This document shows positions 11,646 through 22,964 of a DNA stretch of 64,000 bases, piece by piece (position 1 is the first letter of the stretch; each line of letters begins with the position of its first letter). The notes under the pieces are model-generated. The model made no database searches and was not told where the DNA came from. It worked only from the letters and a program-made list of their open reading frames with translations. A program made the translations under genes and the position numbers. Source of the DNA: Cryphonectria parasitica EP155 (taxonomy: Eukaryota > Ascomycota > Sordariomycetes > Diaporthales > Cryphonectriaceae); NCBI RefSeq assembly GCF_011745365.1, contig NW_024468912.1:3968001-4032000 (forward strand). Direction: 5' to 3'.

Positions 11646-12385
11646 GATCGTCTTGAGTCCTCCTTCTCGAGCTCCGCCTCCTTCTTAAAAATAATTTCCC
11701 GCTTTTCTTTCTTGGTCGAATAGATGCGCGCAAAGTGGTGGGCAAAGTGCGCTGGTAGGACGATGAGGGCGATTCCAAGTAAACAAGATAGATGAGAATG
11801 AGATCGACAGCAACTCGGACAACGGACTCGGAAGGGGATCGTGCGCAGCGAAATATGTTGTGCAATGCGATTGCCAGCAAATTAAGTGCGCCTGGTATCA
11901 GCTAGAACTTCCTTGCTTTGTCGCGAGGAGAGGACGGATAAAAGCAGGTGGGTGTGTATGTTTTTTTGGTACAGTGAGTATTTGGTTGGTAGTAGAGGGT
12001 GTGTCCAGGGGGCGGGCGTTTTGCTCGACACTGGCAGGGGTGGGCCAGTCACTGTAGCACAGCGCCATTGTACTACAGGCGCTATAGCAGTTGGCGCCAG
12101 AGCTGAGTTGGGGCTAAACGCGTCAAACTACTACCAGTGCAGCAACTAAGCCGCGTCTTTCCTCACCCCACCCGCTTGGACGCGTCTGGAGACGCGCTTC
12201 CATAACTAGGACGGAACTTAATAGTACTAACTACTTAGACAATTTAGCAAGGGCGTCAAATGCCAGCAGCCACAAAGACGAAATTCATTTTGAGAAGGCA
12301 ACAGACCTGATCTAATTCAACATCACATAATAGACTAGACGAAACACACACAGCCATACATACACACTGAGATGACAGTCCAACC
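11646..12385. other. Divergent MIF2/RNH201 promoter region
   Basis: 740 bases between two divergent start codons. Contains several GGCGC/ACGCG-type GC boxes, for example ACGCGTC at 12119-12125 and ACGCGTCTGGAGACGCG at 12180-12196. ACGCGT is the MluI cell-cycle box bound by MBF in yeasts, which would suit a kinetochore gene and a replication-linked RNase; that link is inferred. No gene is seen. Confidence 0.5.
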
Positions 12386-13567
12386 ATGGATACCGCCGAC
12401 GACACCCAGATGACCGACGCCGCCGACCTCGAGACGACATCACTCAACGACATCTTCATCCCGCCCTCTGTCCACCACGACGCCCTCCTCGGCGGCGATA
12501 GCTACACACACTTCTCCTCCATCCCGTCCGCCCTACTTCCTTCCGCCCCCGGCGCAGACGACGGCGTCCCCTGCTGTCTAGGCGTGGACGAGGCCGGGCG
12601 CGGTCCCGTGCTGGGCCCCATGGTCTACGGCGTCTTCTACCTGCCACTGACCCTCTCCGACCCGCTCCTGCGCCAAGAGCACCACTTTGACGACTCCAAA
12701 GTCCTCACCCCCGCCGTGCGGTCCAGCCTCATGCAGAAGCTGTGCACACCGCCTCCTCCTTCCCCTCCTGCAACCACTCCCCAGCCCGCCGAGGGCGAGG
12801 GCGACGGCAATGGACACACCTCGCCGCAGCCCACCCTCTACACCCACACCGGCTGGGCCACCACCGCCCTCTCCGCCCGCTCCATCTCCACCGCCATGTA
12901 CCGCCCCGGCACCGCCTACAACCTCAATGCCCAGGCCATGGACGCCACCGTCGCCCTCATCCGCGGCGTCCTCGCCCGCGGCGTCAACGTGCGTGAGATC
13001 TACGTCGACACCATCGGCCCGCCCGCCACCTACCAGAAGAGGCTGGAGCGCTTCTTCCCCTCCGTGCGCGTCACCGTCGCCAAGAAGGCCGACAGTCTGT
13101 ACCCCTGCGTGAGCGCCGCCAGCGTGTGCGCCAAGGTCACGCGGGATGCCTGTCTGGAGGTGCTGTACGAGCAGCAGCTGGCCCGGGCCGGAGGAGGACG
13201 AGGAGGACGAGGAGGACGAGGAGGAGGACGAGGAGGCCAGAATGCTGATTCAGAAGGGAAGGAGGGTGGTGGAGGGATTATGGCGTGGGGCTCCGGCTAT
13301 CCGTCCGACGCGAGGTGTGTGAGCTGGATGAGGGCGAACATGCACCCTCTGTTTGGGTGGGGTCCCGAGTGCAGGTTCAGCTGGGGCACGGCCAAGGACA
13401 TGATCGAGGCCAAGGGCGGCGCCGGTGTCAAGGTCGAATGGCCGGTCGAGGACGACGGAGAGACGAGTCGGCTGACGGATTTCTTTGTCGGTATTGATGA
13501 TCGCGACGAGACTGCTGATGAGCTGGGGTCCTGGTTCGGGACTCCTGTTGCGTTAGAGACGTTCTGA
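12386..13567 (+). CDS. RNH201: Ribonuclease H2 catalytic subunit A
   Basis: Removes single ribonucleotides and RNA primers from DNA-RNA hybrids in the nucleus as the catalytic subunit of heterotrimeric RNase H2. Single exon, 393 residues. The type 2 RNase H catalytic residues are visible: Asp68 and Glu69 in GVDEAGRGPVLGPMVYG, Asp208 in REIYVDTIGPP and Asp254 in SVCAKVTRD. The substrate-sensing GRG motif follows Glu69. Compared with the roughly 300 residues usual for the family it has a polar N-terminal extension of about 60 residues, a Pro/Gly-rich loop near 130-145 and an unusual Arg-Gly-rich insert at about 268-290 before the conserved WGSGYPSD segment. It shares a divergent promoter with MIF2 and converges on SEY1. 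Confidence 0.95.
   Translation: MDTADDTQMTDAADLETTSLNDIFIPPSVHHDALLGGDSYTHFSSIPSALLPSAPGADDGVPCCLGVDEAGRGPVLGPMVYGVFYLPLTLSDPLLRQEHHFDDSKVLTPAVRSSLMQKLCTPPPPSPPATTPQPAEGEGDGNGHTSPQPTLYTHTGWATTALSARSISTAMYRPGTAYNLNAQAMDATVALIRGVLARGVNVREIYVDTIGPPATYQKRLERFFPSVRVTVAKKADSLYPCVSAASVCAKVTRDACLEVLYEQQLARAGGGRGGRGGRGGGRGGQNADSEGKEGGGGIMAWGSGYPSDARCVSWMRANMHPLFGWGPECRFSWGTAKDMIEAKGGAGVKVEWPVEDDGETSRLTDFFVGIDDRDETADELGSWFGTPVALETF
13191..13235 (+). repeat. GGAGGACGA in-frame tandem repeat within RNH201
   Basis: Imperfect 9-12 base units based on GGAGGACGA, read in frame as GGRGGRGGRGGG. They lie in the coding region between two conserved blocks of RNase H2A and have probably expanded by slippage. Confidence 0.8.
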
Positions 13568-13878
13568 AAGAAAGAAGAAGAAACAAGAAGAGAATACTGT
13601 CATGCATGCTTGGGAGTTTTGGAAATAGAGAAAAGGGGTGGCACAATATGTTGGTATCCTATTTTCAGGTGTTGAGGAGTCCATCCTACTTTTTTCTCTT
13701 TCGCTCTGTCTAAAAGGGCTGTGCTGTGTATAATATGGAACAGTGGGGGATATCCTATGCTGACCGACTCGGGCAAAGAAGCAATGCAAGGATTGGGAAT
13801 GAGACCCAGAGAGACATCTATACAATATAAGAACATTTTTCCTCTTCTCTTCCTCTCTCTCTTTCTCTCCTCTTGCTC
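13568..13878. other. Convergent intergenic region
   Basis: Short spacer between the RNH201 and SEY1 stop codons, with CT-rich sequence at 13850-13880. No gene is seen. Confidence 0.6.
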
Positions 13879-16713
13879 TCAGATGTCATCTTCATCCTCA
13901 TCATTATCCTTGCGCTTGCCTCTGCTGTCAAGCGTGTCCAGACTGACAGAGTCGGTGTCCCTACGCGCCGGCATGGCCAGGGCCGAGCGTGCAGTCTCGT
14001 TGTTCTCGAGGAACTCGCGCAACTTCTGCTTGCCGATCTCGACGGCCTGGTTGCTGGCGGCATTGGTCATCTGCATCATCGGCCCGAGCAGGTTCAGGTT
14101 GTAGGCAACATATGTACCGCCCGCCATCATACAGAGCATGATGAACAAGACGGGGTTGCGGAGAACTTTTGCAGGGGTGAAGAAAAAGTTGTTAGCCAGC
14201 CAGATCGTCGATAGATGGGAAAAGAAAGGAAAATAGTAAATACTGACCCATCCATATCTCGTTCCACCCCAGAACCAAGAGGACAACATAGAAATACAGA
14301 GGAATCTGTGTGATGCCGCCCAGGGCACTCCTCTTCGCCTCAACATAAACACCATCCGCGGTCTTCTTGAAGCGGATGACAAGGTCCTGTCGCTTGCTCT
14401 CGCTGAGGACCGTCATCTCCTCCTCGAGGCTCTTGCCCTCATCCTCGTCGACGCCGCCGATCGGGGCCAGGTCCTCCTCATCGCTGGGCTCGACGCCGTG
14501 AGGGTGGCTGCCGATGTAAGCCGGCAGGTCAGGCGGGCCGTACGTCTCTGATAGCCTGAACCTTGACAGAAGCGGGATAAGGGTCAGCGTCGACTCGCGG
14601 GCACGGGTGTAGATGCCTTCGATGTCGTCGCTCGGGCGCCAGATCCGCGGAACACCGGCCTCGTCGTACCGGAACTTGTCCTCAAAGTTCTCGCGCAGCT
14701 TAAGCAGGATGTTGCCCTCCATTACCTCCTCCTCGATCTTCTCGCGTAGCGCCACCCAGCTCTTCCGCCGCAGCCGCCACAGGCCAATCTCGACCTCGTC
14801 TTCGGTAGCCTCCAGGTTCTTGGCTCGGTCCTTGAACCTGTCCTGTGCCTCCTTGACGATGGACACAAAGACGGTCCAGATGCGGTCCCACAGGTCCTTC
14901 TCGGTCGGCGGCTTCTCGCCGTCCTCGGCCGCGCCAGAACCGCCGCGTCCAGATCCGAGCTTGTTGAACTCCAGCCCAACAGCATCTCCGAGGCGAGACC
15001 TGACCCAGCGCTCGACACGTGTAGCCAGACGGCGCATTTCCTCCTTCCTGAGCCTCGCGCCGACCTCATCGAGCTCCTTGCCGAAGAGCAGGTACTGTGG
15101 CTTGAAGTTGGTCCACGGGACGCCCTCGATGGCGAGACTCTGCGCTTCCTTCTTGAAGATCTCAAGCGTCTTGCCCTTTTGCTTCTCGATGATCTCGGTG
15201 AACTCATACTGGCCGCCCGCCTTCTGGCCCGCCTTGACAGCATTGGTCACGGCCTCGGTGAAGGCGGCAACGCCCTTCTTGTGCGCCGCCATCAGCTGGC
15301 CCTGGTACAGCGGCTTGAGGCGCCCGTCGATCTTCTCCTCCAGTTCCACGCGCTTCCTCTTGTAGACCGCTTTGTGGTACCTGCTCGCCTGCACCTCAAA
15401 CGCTCGGGTGGTCTTGTCGCGGGAAGATCTGCCAGTGGTGCCGAGATTAGCCAGGACGGCAGGAGTGCCCGCGCGGGCGGCATCTTGCTGCTGTTCCTCC
15501 AGTGGCACGATTTCGGTGTCGAAGGCGACCAGGACTTCCCGGGCAATCTCGTCGCAACGGAACTGCGCGAGGAGCTCCTGCTGGGTCGGCAGGTCGAGGT
15601 CCTTGTTGTTGACGATCTGGTCCCAGATACCCTCAGCGTACACGGAGAACCCGTCGGCCGGGATTCTGCGATGGTATTCCGACAGAAACACGCCACCCGC
15701 AAACTCCTGATCCGGGGTCGAGCGGTGCCCTGTCGTGAATCTCTTGGCCAGGGCGTCGACCTCGGACACGAACTTCTCTGGCTGCAGGATCTTGTGCGGG
15801 AGGGCCGCGAAGGCAAAATCGAAGTAGTCCTCGATCTTGGAGTTCTCGAGACCTTGTGGCTTTGATATCGAGGACCAGATCTTGGTAAGATCCTGGACTA
15901 GGGTGTTGCGCAGGTTCTCGAGGGGGGTGTTCCCGATGTGATCGCGGATAACGAAGAAGAGCAGTGATCTCGGGTTGGATCTATATTAAGAAACAAAAAG
16001 GAAAGAATCTCGTCAGGAACGTCTATGTCTCCAACAAAGGAGTGCCCATGCTGGGTAGATAGGGATAACAACTCACTGTTTGTCCTTGAGGAAGAGCTGC
16101 AGATTGACCTCGAAGACGGTCTTCAACAGCCCCATATTGGCGCCCTGGTATAGACCAACCTGGTGTTCCCAGATGTTGACAATCAGGACCTCGCTGGTGG
16201 CGAGGGCGAACAGGGCGCTCTTCCTCTCAAAGTCCTGGTCTTCGCCCCTCTCGCGACCATCGGTACCCTCGACGTCCATGACGAGGATGTTGTCGGCCAG
16301 CTTGACGGCGCCGCCCGAGGACGATTCCTTCTTGTTCTTGGACATCCATATTCCCTTTGTGGTCTGCCGGCGTTCGGTCTCGGACATGACACTGAACTCG
16401 GTGCCAAAGAGGTGGTTGAGCAGAGTGGACTTTCCGGTGGACTGGGAGCCGAAGACGGAGATGAGGTGGTAGTTGAAGCCAGCTGCCGAGACATGGCTCT
16501 GGACGAGGTAGTCGCTGAGGTGAGAGCTGTCCTGGGCGTCAACATCACTGTTGGGGTTTTCCTTTGTCTGCTGCCAAAGCAGTCCTCAGGTCGGCAAAGA
16601 AAGGAGAGGCGTTCGACTGACTTGTATTGCTTGTCCTCATCAATGACTTGGACGCCATGTTCATATTGCTCAGCAGAGGGCGCATCGCCCACAGCAGAGA
16701 AATGGCCGTTCAT
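13879..16713 (-). CDS. SEY1: Sey1/RHD3 dynamin-like GTPase for ER membrane fusion
   Basis: Fungal counterpart of atlastin that fuses ER tubules. Four exons, 16713-16622, 16547-16077, 15980-14248 and 14165-13879, give 860 residues, within the family range. The N-terminus [10 protein letters not shown] leads to [14 protein letters not shown], typical of Sordariomycete Sey1. The P-loop GSQSTGKST is at about residues 61-69, the switch region [14 protein letters not shown] follows, then the G3 segment [13 protein letters not shown] and the [13 protein letters not shown] block. A long helical bundle fills the middle. Near the C-terminus two membrane segments form the ER hairpin ([14 protein letters not shown] and [19 protein letters not shown]), followed by an amphipathic cytosolic tail. 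Intron 1 (16621-16548) was placed by phase and family continuity; alternative acceptors a few codons away exist. It converges with RNH201. Confidence 0.96.
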
Positions 16714-17870
16714 GGTAGGTTGGCGGTGGACGACAGAGGAGGTGAAGCAGGGTCAAGATTGCAGTAGCAGCAGCAGTAGTAGTGGTAGATCCAGATCAGA
16801 AAGAGGATAGGGCCATACTTGATGCCGTGTTACAATACGGCAGAGGAGTTGCTCTAGGAGAAGAAGACAGAAAGAAAAAAGCCAAGAAGAGGCCACTGGT
16901 GCAGTAGGAACAAGCAAGCTGGACGACCAGGTCGTTCGGTTCGCATGTGGCCACGACCATGCTTGCAAGCAGCAAGTTGGCATGTCCCGGTGGCCAACGG
17001 GACGAGCTAGACATTGACAGGGGTCTAGTGGCCGAAGACAGCTATCATACCACGGACCATAGTAGCACAGCAGTTGGGTGCTATGCCAGAGTATGTACTA
17101 GCACTAACAGCACAATAGTGTGGAGGGTACAGAGACACCTCGCAGGAGGTCCAGATCTCCTAAAACTTGTCACCAGGCTCACATCACCTGCACAGGTCTA
17201 CTAGCTTAAATATCGCAGTCATCTATGGGTACTAGTAAGAGAAGAAAGAGGAAAAGGTTGCCACAGGTTGTCAAGAGGTGAAGAGTGGTCCAGAGTGTGT
17301 GCCACAGACCTTCCGAGATCTCATGCTTAAATGGTCATCGTCTCCACGTCCAAGTGCAGTACGTACACTTACTTACACAGGCCAGCCACTCCAAGTAGCC
17401 CCTGTGCATGGGGGGAAATTTTTACTGCTACCCCTGTCCTCATGTCCCTCATCTGATATTCATTGTTGAATGTTCTGATATTCCTCTTTGTTGGATTCAT
17501 CTCATCTCGACTTGTACCATGACCGGAGAAATTCCAATCTCGGGCTTTTACTTCCATTATTTTTGGACAGTGTTCTGATCAAAGCTTCTCCCTAGCCAAG
17601 GGTCCAGAATCTCACAAAGTCATTATGGGTGGACATCTAACAGTACATAGTAACAACCCCTCAACATTTTCCACTCCCCAACACTGCACACGTGCGCATG
17701 TGGCTCAATAGCCCAATGATTATAATGTTTGAGAATCTTCCAAAGTAGGATAGGACAGATCAAAGCAAGAATCCGAATACTCCTCTCAAGTCCTTCAAAA
17801 ACCTGGAGAAGAAAGATGAAAAAGAAAGAAAAGAACCAAAGCAGCGCCAAAGAAAAAATGCCAAAAACTG
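16714..17870. other. SEY1 upstream region
   Basis: Between the SEY1 start and the tRNA-Gly gene. Only short, unconvincing open frames are seen. A (CAG/TAG)-rich stretch at 16763-16790 would lie in the SEY1 leader. Confidence 0.55.
17863..17867 (-). terminator. Pol III terminator of tRNA-Gly
   Basis: A run of five T on the minus strand, a few bases after the tRNA-Gly 3' end. A second T run follows at about 17853-17858. Confidence 0.7.
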
Positions 17871-17941
17871 TGCGCAAACCCGGAATCGAACCGGGGGCCC
17901 ATCGATGGCAACGATGGATTTTACCACTAAACCATTTGCGC
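17871..17941 (-). tRNA. tRNA-Gly (anticodon GCC)
   Basis: 71-nt cloverleaf read on the minus strand: acceptor stem GCGCAAA/TTTGCGC, D-arm, anticodon stem CATCG/CGATG around loop TTGCCAT (anticodon GCC), T-arm with loop TTCGATT, and discriminator A. The B box GGTTCGATTCC matches the consensus exactly. There is no intron and no encoded CCA, as expected for a eukaryotic nuclear tRNA. Confidence 0.97.
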
Positions 17942-18120
17942 ATCTCTTGTTTTTTAAGCCAAAATCAATCATTCAAGAACAGATAGGCGGGTCGGCTTGG
18001 GTCCACTCTGGCGGCACTCTGCTCAGAGGACTCGTCTGCTACATTGGCCGTGGGATTTCTGCCAGATCGTGAGCCATGTAGACGAAGCAGCGAGTTGTAA
18101 AATCATACGTAAATGTCTGC

Positions 18121-19385
18121 TTACCCATATTTCTTGATGAGCTTCCTCATGATGCCCAGCGCCGCATACCTATATTCCCCACCAAATAATGCGTAGTGGT
18201 TGAGATTGTGATACCTGCGCCAGCCCGTCTTGTTAGTTTCTCCCAGAATCGACCGTGTACATCTGTCATCTGTTTGTAGGGGACAATAGGCTCACAATTC
18301 GTAGAGCGCCATGCGGTCTTCCCATTCGGCCTTGGGTTCAGCCTTCGGTATCAGCCTTTCATACTCCTTCCAAAAGGCGCTGCCAAAGCCGCCAAACATG
18401 CGCATGATGCCCAGCTCGTACTCGGAGTGCCCGTAGACACACGACGGGTCGAAGATGACTTCCTCGACGCCCCCTTGGCCGCCCACGATCCCGCGTCCTT
18501 TGTTTCCATTCCACAGGTCGCCGTGCACCAGAGAGGGCGTGAGAGGCCCCATCGTGTCCTCGCCCAGCAGCCGGGGCACAATCTTGGAGGCGGTGACCTC
18601 GATGGCCTCCCTTAGCTCGGGGTCAGCCCCAGTGTCCTCTCCAGAGTTGGCATTGAGGCAGGCCCTCCCGATAGCGCGTATCCTATTGTCGGCATAGAAC
18701 TCGGCCCATGTCGGCTTCCACGAGTTGTTCTGCTCCGTAGCCCCGCAGCACGTAGGCACGGGGAACCCGAACATGGGCCTATCATAGCCTTCGGGGATGG
18801 GAACTGGTGCCTTGTGCAGCGCCGCCAGCTTCTGCGCCAGCGAACGACCGGACCCCGGTGGGTCTGTGGCCTGCAAGTCGATCAGGTCTGTGACGATGAA
18901 GTAGTAGTCCAGACCGTTACCGAGCTCCCCGTGGCCACGAGATGCGGGACACAAGTCAGGCACGACGGCGTGGATCGCGTTTAGTGAGGCGTGTTCTCCT
19001 GGGCAGAATGAATGTCAGCTTCTTCAAATAGAAGTCTTACCTATCTCCATCACTCGCCCTCCCTCCTTTTTCTTCATCCCCTCCCCTCCTCTACATATAA
19101 ACACATATGAACAAGATTGAAATGGGTGTGATGTGATGGAAGAGAATGTGCGAGTAAGAGCTTACCCCTAAACATAGTCGCTGCCTCGCTGCCTTTACCC
19201 TCCTTTGCAAAGTACGTTACCCGCCTCCCATTCTTCAGGCCTGAGAGATGAAAGGTCGCGGAGAAGTCTGAGCCTCCGTAATTTGTGAAAATGGCGTCCT
19301 CGGTGCTGAAGCCAACGACGTCCAATATGGCCGTATCTACTGGTGGCATGACCATATGAGGAGCATCAGCTATAGAAGACATCAT
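18121..19385 (-). CDS. Fructosamine/ketosamine-3-kinase family protein
   Basis: Member of the fructosamine-kinase/aminoglycoside phosphotransferase fold, which phosphorylates ketosamine adducts on glycated proteins so that they fall off. Three exons, 19385-19166, 18998-18296 and 18214-18121, give 338 residues. The phase-1 and phase-2 junctions restore family sequence (MFRGEHASL, and ALYELYHNLNHYALFGG). The catalytic loop is SLVHGDLWNGN and the metal-binding loop is VIFDPSCVYGHSEYELG, both as in FN3K relatives. The C-terminal YHLLNH-type helix is present. No signal peptide or membrane segment is seen. The first intron is 167 nt, long for this window. The exact substrate cannot be judged, and fungal copies of this family are poorly characterised. 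A tRNA-Gly gene lies directly downstream. Confidence 0.9.
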
Positions 19386-19985
19386 GGTGAATAGCTTGAA
19401 TTCAATTGGGATGCCAAGATGGACTGGCTATTCAGTAGATAGAAGGCAAAGTCTTGGGCAACATAAGAGGATAGAGTCGCAAGGGGGAGAGAGGGGGGAG
19501 GCCGTGGAGACTGGCCAACGTATGTACCAAGTACTGTTCAAATGGTATTTTAATTAACACAATATGACGTCACAGTCGTACGTGGGGCGCTCTTCCCGTA
19601 ATGAGGATATGAATTTGGAACGCCTTTTTTCTTTTGCTCCCTCCATATTCTAGCTATTTCAGATACCAGCAAAAGTCCATTTTGTTTCATTTCGTCGACC
19701 AATCCTACCGAGCACCCAATTACGCCCATTCCATGTGAAATGCTTCAAAGAAAATGGCCTCGTCAGGCTATATGACATGGCTACGGAGGAAATAACGTCC
19801 ACTCGTCCAACCCTTCACAGCCTCGAGCCTGCGAGTTTTCTGTGTGAGACACCCGAGCCCGACCCAAATCCCGGCGTTACACCACAGCAGCGCGATGTCT
19901 CAAGATGAGAAGTGAAGGCAAAAGCAAATTCGTCCACATTTCTTGCCACCCCAGCCACCACAAGTCTTCCCGTAACCAAACTCCC
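19386..19985. other. Intergenic region
   Basis: Upstream of the kinase gene. No convincing coding sequence or RNA is seen. Confidence 0.5.
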
Positions 19986-20291
19986 CTACTCTATCTTCGT
20001 CAGTGGTCTCATATCAGAAGCCACCGTATCGATACTCCTCCTCTTCCCCAGTGCATGGCCAAACCTGCCGCTCCCGGCCGCCAGCCCGGCGAACGGGTTC
20101 GACAGCCGCAGCCTGTGGCCCACAGGGACGATGATGATGTCGCTCAGCTCTTTGGCAGGAGCCCGGCACGCCTCTCGCAAGGCGCGTTCCTCACTGTCAC
20201 CGTGGAAGCACCTGGCGCAGGGGCAGACAGGGGGTCGCTCGGTCGTCGCGTATTGGGAAGGGTGGTTTGAGGCGCGAATGCCGAAGGCCAT
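19986..20291 (-). CDS. Possible small Cys-rich hypothetical protein
   Basis: A 101-residue open frame starting MAFGIRASNHPSQ. I do not recognise it. In favour: GC-rich third codon positions like real genes nearby, and a compact Cys cluster CPCARCFHGD (CxCxxC) around residue 27, followed by a charged helix and a Leu/Ser-rich segment. Against: no recognised family, overlapping open frames on the other strand, and the frame stays open upstream of the ATG through a T-rich stretch. It could be a small conserved fungal protein or chance. An intron near the 3' end cannot be excluded. Confidence 0.35.
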   Translation of the reverse strand: MAFGIRASNHPSQYATTERPPVCPCARCFHGDSEERALREACRAPAKELSDIIIVPVGHRLRLSNPFAGLAAGSGRFGHALGKRRSIDTVASDMRPLTKIE

Positions 20292-22376
20292 TTTTTTTCT
20301 TTTCCTCTTTTTGATGGAGAGGATGGCAAGGCAAGGGTAATTTTTTTTTTTTTCCCCCTCCAAATAATATTCGATGGTCTCGGAAAGACACGGGATTTGT
20401 CGTTTTCTTCTTAAGGTGAGAGTCCCTCCCGGGGGTATGTCGGACTTGAGCCGCAATTGTGGATCTTCAAAAACAATGAGACGAAGGTGAGGCGATTCCC
20501 AATTTGTGAAGTGAGGGCTCCACTCTTCGTCTTGAGAAGCAAAAGGGTGGATGAGATGGATCGGTAAGTTCTAGAGCTCGCTGTCTATCCTTACGAATTC
20601 TCACTTAATTATTGTTTTCCTTTTCGTGGGGGGCCAGCAGTCCTTTATATGTTTATGCATGCTGTCCCTGTTCTTATCTGGCAGACCGCCTTACCATAGA
20701 GTATGTATATATCCCCACGCACAATGCCGAGCGCTTGCGAGTCACTCGCGACGCGAAGCCCTTTAGTTTACTTCTGCGTGTTCCTTTCATGCATCGTACG
20801 TGCATGATCCCTCCCGTCCATTTTTACTTCTGCTCACATCTCCTGGCCCCCTTCCTCTCCTACAAATCAAGATCAAACACGCGAAAAGTCGGTGTCCCGC
20901 CCGTGTTGGGTGACTGGCTAGCTGTACCGACACCACCTGCAGCGGCTCAGCTCGCCCGTGCCGTGTGCCATGGGCCCTCTCGCAACCTTTACTCTCTACA
21001 TGCAGATCCTCCTCCAGCCACTTGCAAGCCTTCTTTTGTGCCAGAGGAGAAACTGCTGCTGACGACCTGGCGCCGGAGAGGACAAGCTGCTGATAGCATA
21101 AAGGGACCCTCCCCTTCCTTCGGCCCCTTTAAACTCTCGTCACAGCGCAACTTGCAAATACATGCTGCATATTAATGAATCAATAGTGATACTACCAGCA
21201 TTAGGCACGATCACTGGTACTATGCACATCACCTCACCCATGCAACCACCCGCTCACTACATGCCGTGCCTGCAGAAGGGGCCGCATCGGGCGGCTAAAC
21301 GGCCTCCAAATCGCCCCAGAGTAGTAGCCCTGCTGTGTATATGCATAATTACTGTTGCAATATCATCTACACAGCTGAGAGAAGGAAGGACTTCACAACT
21401 TGTGGCTGGACAGAACTTTGGTCGTGGTGTCGAATTGGAGGGATGGGGGGCTCTTCGGCAAAGTACTGCCGATCAATGTATTTGCTTCCTTTCTCCAAAT
21501 CCTGGGGGCGCGCAACTATTTCCATCCTCTTGCGCGTCGAACTGATGTGTCTATTAGATGCAGGATGATTAAAGTACTCTATGCAGTGATGATGTGGGGG
21601 CAGAAAACATAGTCAGCTCACGTAGTACCAACCCTTTTGGAATGACGACTGCGTGCGAGTATAGCCCCTGACATACCATTCACTCTAGCCAACCAGGAGC
21701 GTGGAAGTCAAATGCTCGTCATAGACAGCGGAATAACAACAGCAGAACGAGAAGAGAGAGTGAGAAAAACACAAAGGAGGATCCCATTCTCTCGGCCCAG
21801 GCAGACGGCTCGACTAAGCAGGGGACGGACAATGCGATGGGACGTTGCGTTCTCAGCGCCGCCCGAGCCAGAGTCGGTCAGCTCCCACTCACCGCTGCTC
21901 GAAAATGTCACTGCTGATATTTAGTAATGGTTGTCGATGAGACAAAGGCGTGAAGAATTCCGCCCTGACAATACTATTGTCTCGGGAGGACAAAGGCGGG
22001 GGGTGGTCTCTCGGGCAAGTCCCTGCAGAGCAACAACGGCATGCCAATGTGAGAGGGGAAATAGAAAACCACGTCATGAACAAAGAGAATATCCAAAGAG
22101 TCCTTGAATCTTTCTTTTTGAACTTAAAAAAAGGAAGAAAAAAAATCAAATCCCCAACTACCTCCCTTTGTACTATTCATTGAACTATATTTTGCAGAGT
22201 AATGAAGAATGCCATTGTCGTTAAACTTCATGACCGGACCTATAAGCTCGACACGTACTTCATGTGACCCCTAATACATAATCCTGAGTCGTATAGGCCT
22301 GCTGGTCACACTGTCGAAGTTTGTAGATAAAACAAATGCAGTGATACTGACAGAGAAAAAGAAGAAGAAAAAGTAA
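20292..22376. other. Intergenic region, about 2.1 kb
   Basis: Holds only fragmented open frames without recognisable domains. Poly-A/T runs occur near 20288-20355. No tRNA or other structured RNA was recognised. Confidence 0.5.
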
Positions 22377-22964
22377 ATGCAAATGGAAATGGAAATGGAA
22401 AGAAAAACCTTGTGGCCCAAGATGACAAGGAACCGCCCCTACAGCAACCACCCCTTCGCCCGCACCAGCCCCAAACACCCCAAAACAACCCTCATCTTCG
22501 GCCAACACGCCGCCGCCAACACCACAGCCCACAGCTTTGCCCACCAGCCCCCAAAACAACTCCTCCGAGGCAACTGCATTCCCAACGAGCCAGGCTACGC
22601 GCCCAACCCTTTCCGCCAGGACATACTCCGGCCCGCAAAGACCACCACCTTCTTCACCGCGCGGGTTCCCAAGGGTAAGACGCTGCCGATGCCGAGCAGC
22701 CGTTTCCACAAGACCAATGCAGGCGACGAGATCGACTGGCTCAGGCTTCTGGACCAGCTGCGGCCCATAGCTATCCAGAAGCAGATGTCCTACATCTCTA
22801 CCTCCCCCGGTAGCACGCAGCAGCAGCAGCAGCAGCAGCCCAAGCTCTCGCGCGCCGTCAAGGTCTTCCTCGTCGTCTCAACGATCCAGCAGCCGGGGCT
22901 TGGCGGCTTCTACAGCATGCTCTTGCAGCTCGTCGTCATCTACCTGTTGACCAAGAGGAGGTAA
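22377..22964 (+). CDS. Hypothetical protein with C-terminal hydrophobic segment
   Basis: Single open frame of 195 residues with an ATG-rich start (MQMEMEMERK), so the true start could be one of four Met codons. I recognise no family. The N-terminal half is rich in Pro, His, Asn and Thr. The middle has a more protein-like stretch (DEIDWLRLLDQLRPIAIQKQM), then a run of seven Gln encoded by CAG repeats (22822-22842). The C-terminus is hydrophobic (FYSMLLQLVVIYLLTKRR) and ends in positive charges, which could be a tail anchor. The codon bias is GC3-rich. An antisense frame covers the first half. It is a candidate only. Confidence 0.4.
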   Translation: MQMEMEMERKTLWPKMTRNRPYSNHPFARTSPKHPKTTLIFGQHAAANTTAHSFAHQPPKQLLRGNCIPNEPGYAPNPFRQDILRPAKTTTFFTARVPKGKTLPMPSSRFHKTNAGDEIDWLRLLDQLRPIAIQKQMSYISTSPGSTQQQQQQQPKLSRAVKVFLVVSTIQQPGLGGFYSMLLQLVVIYLLTKRR

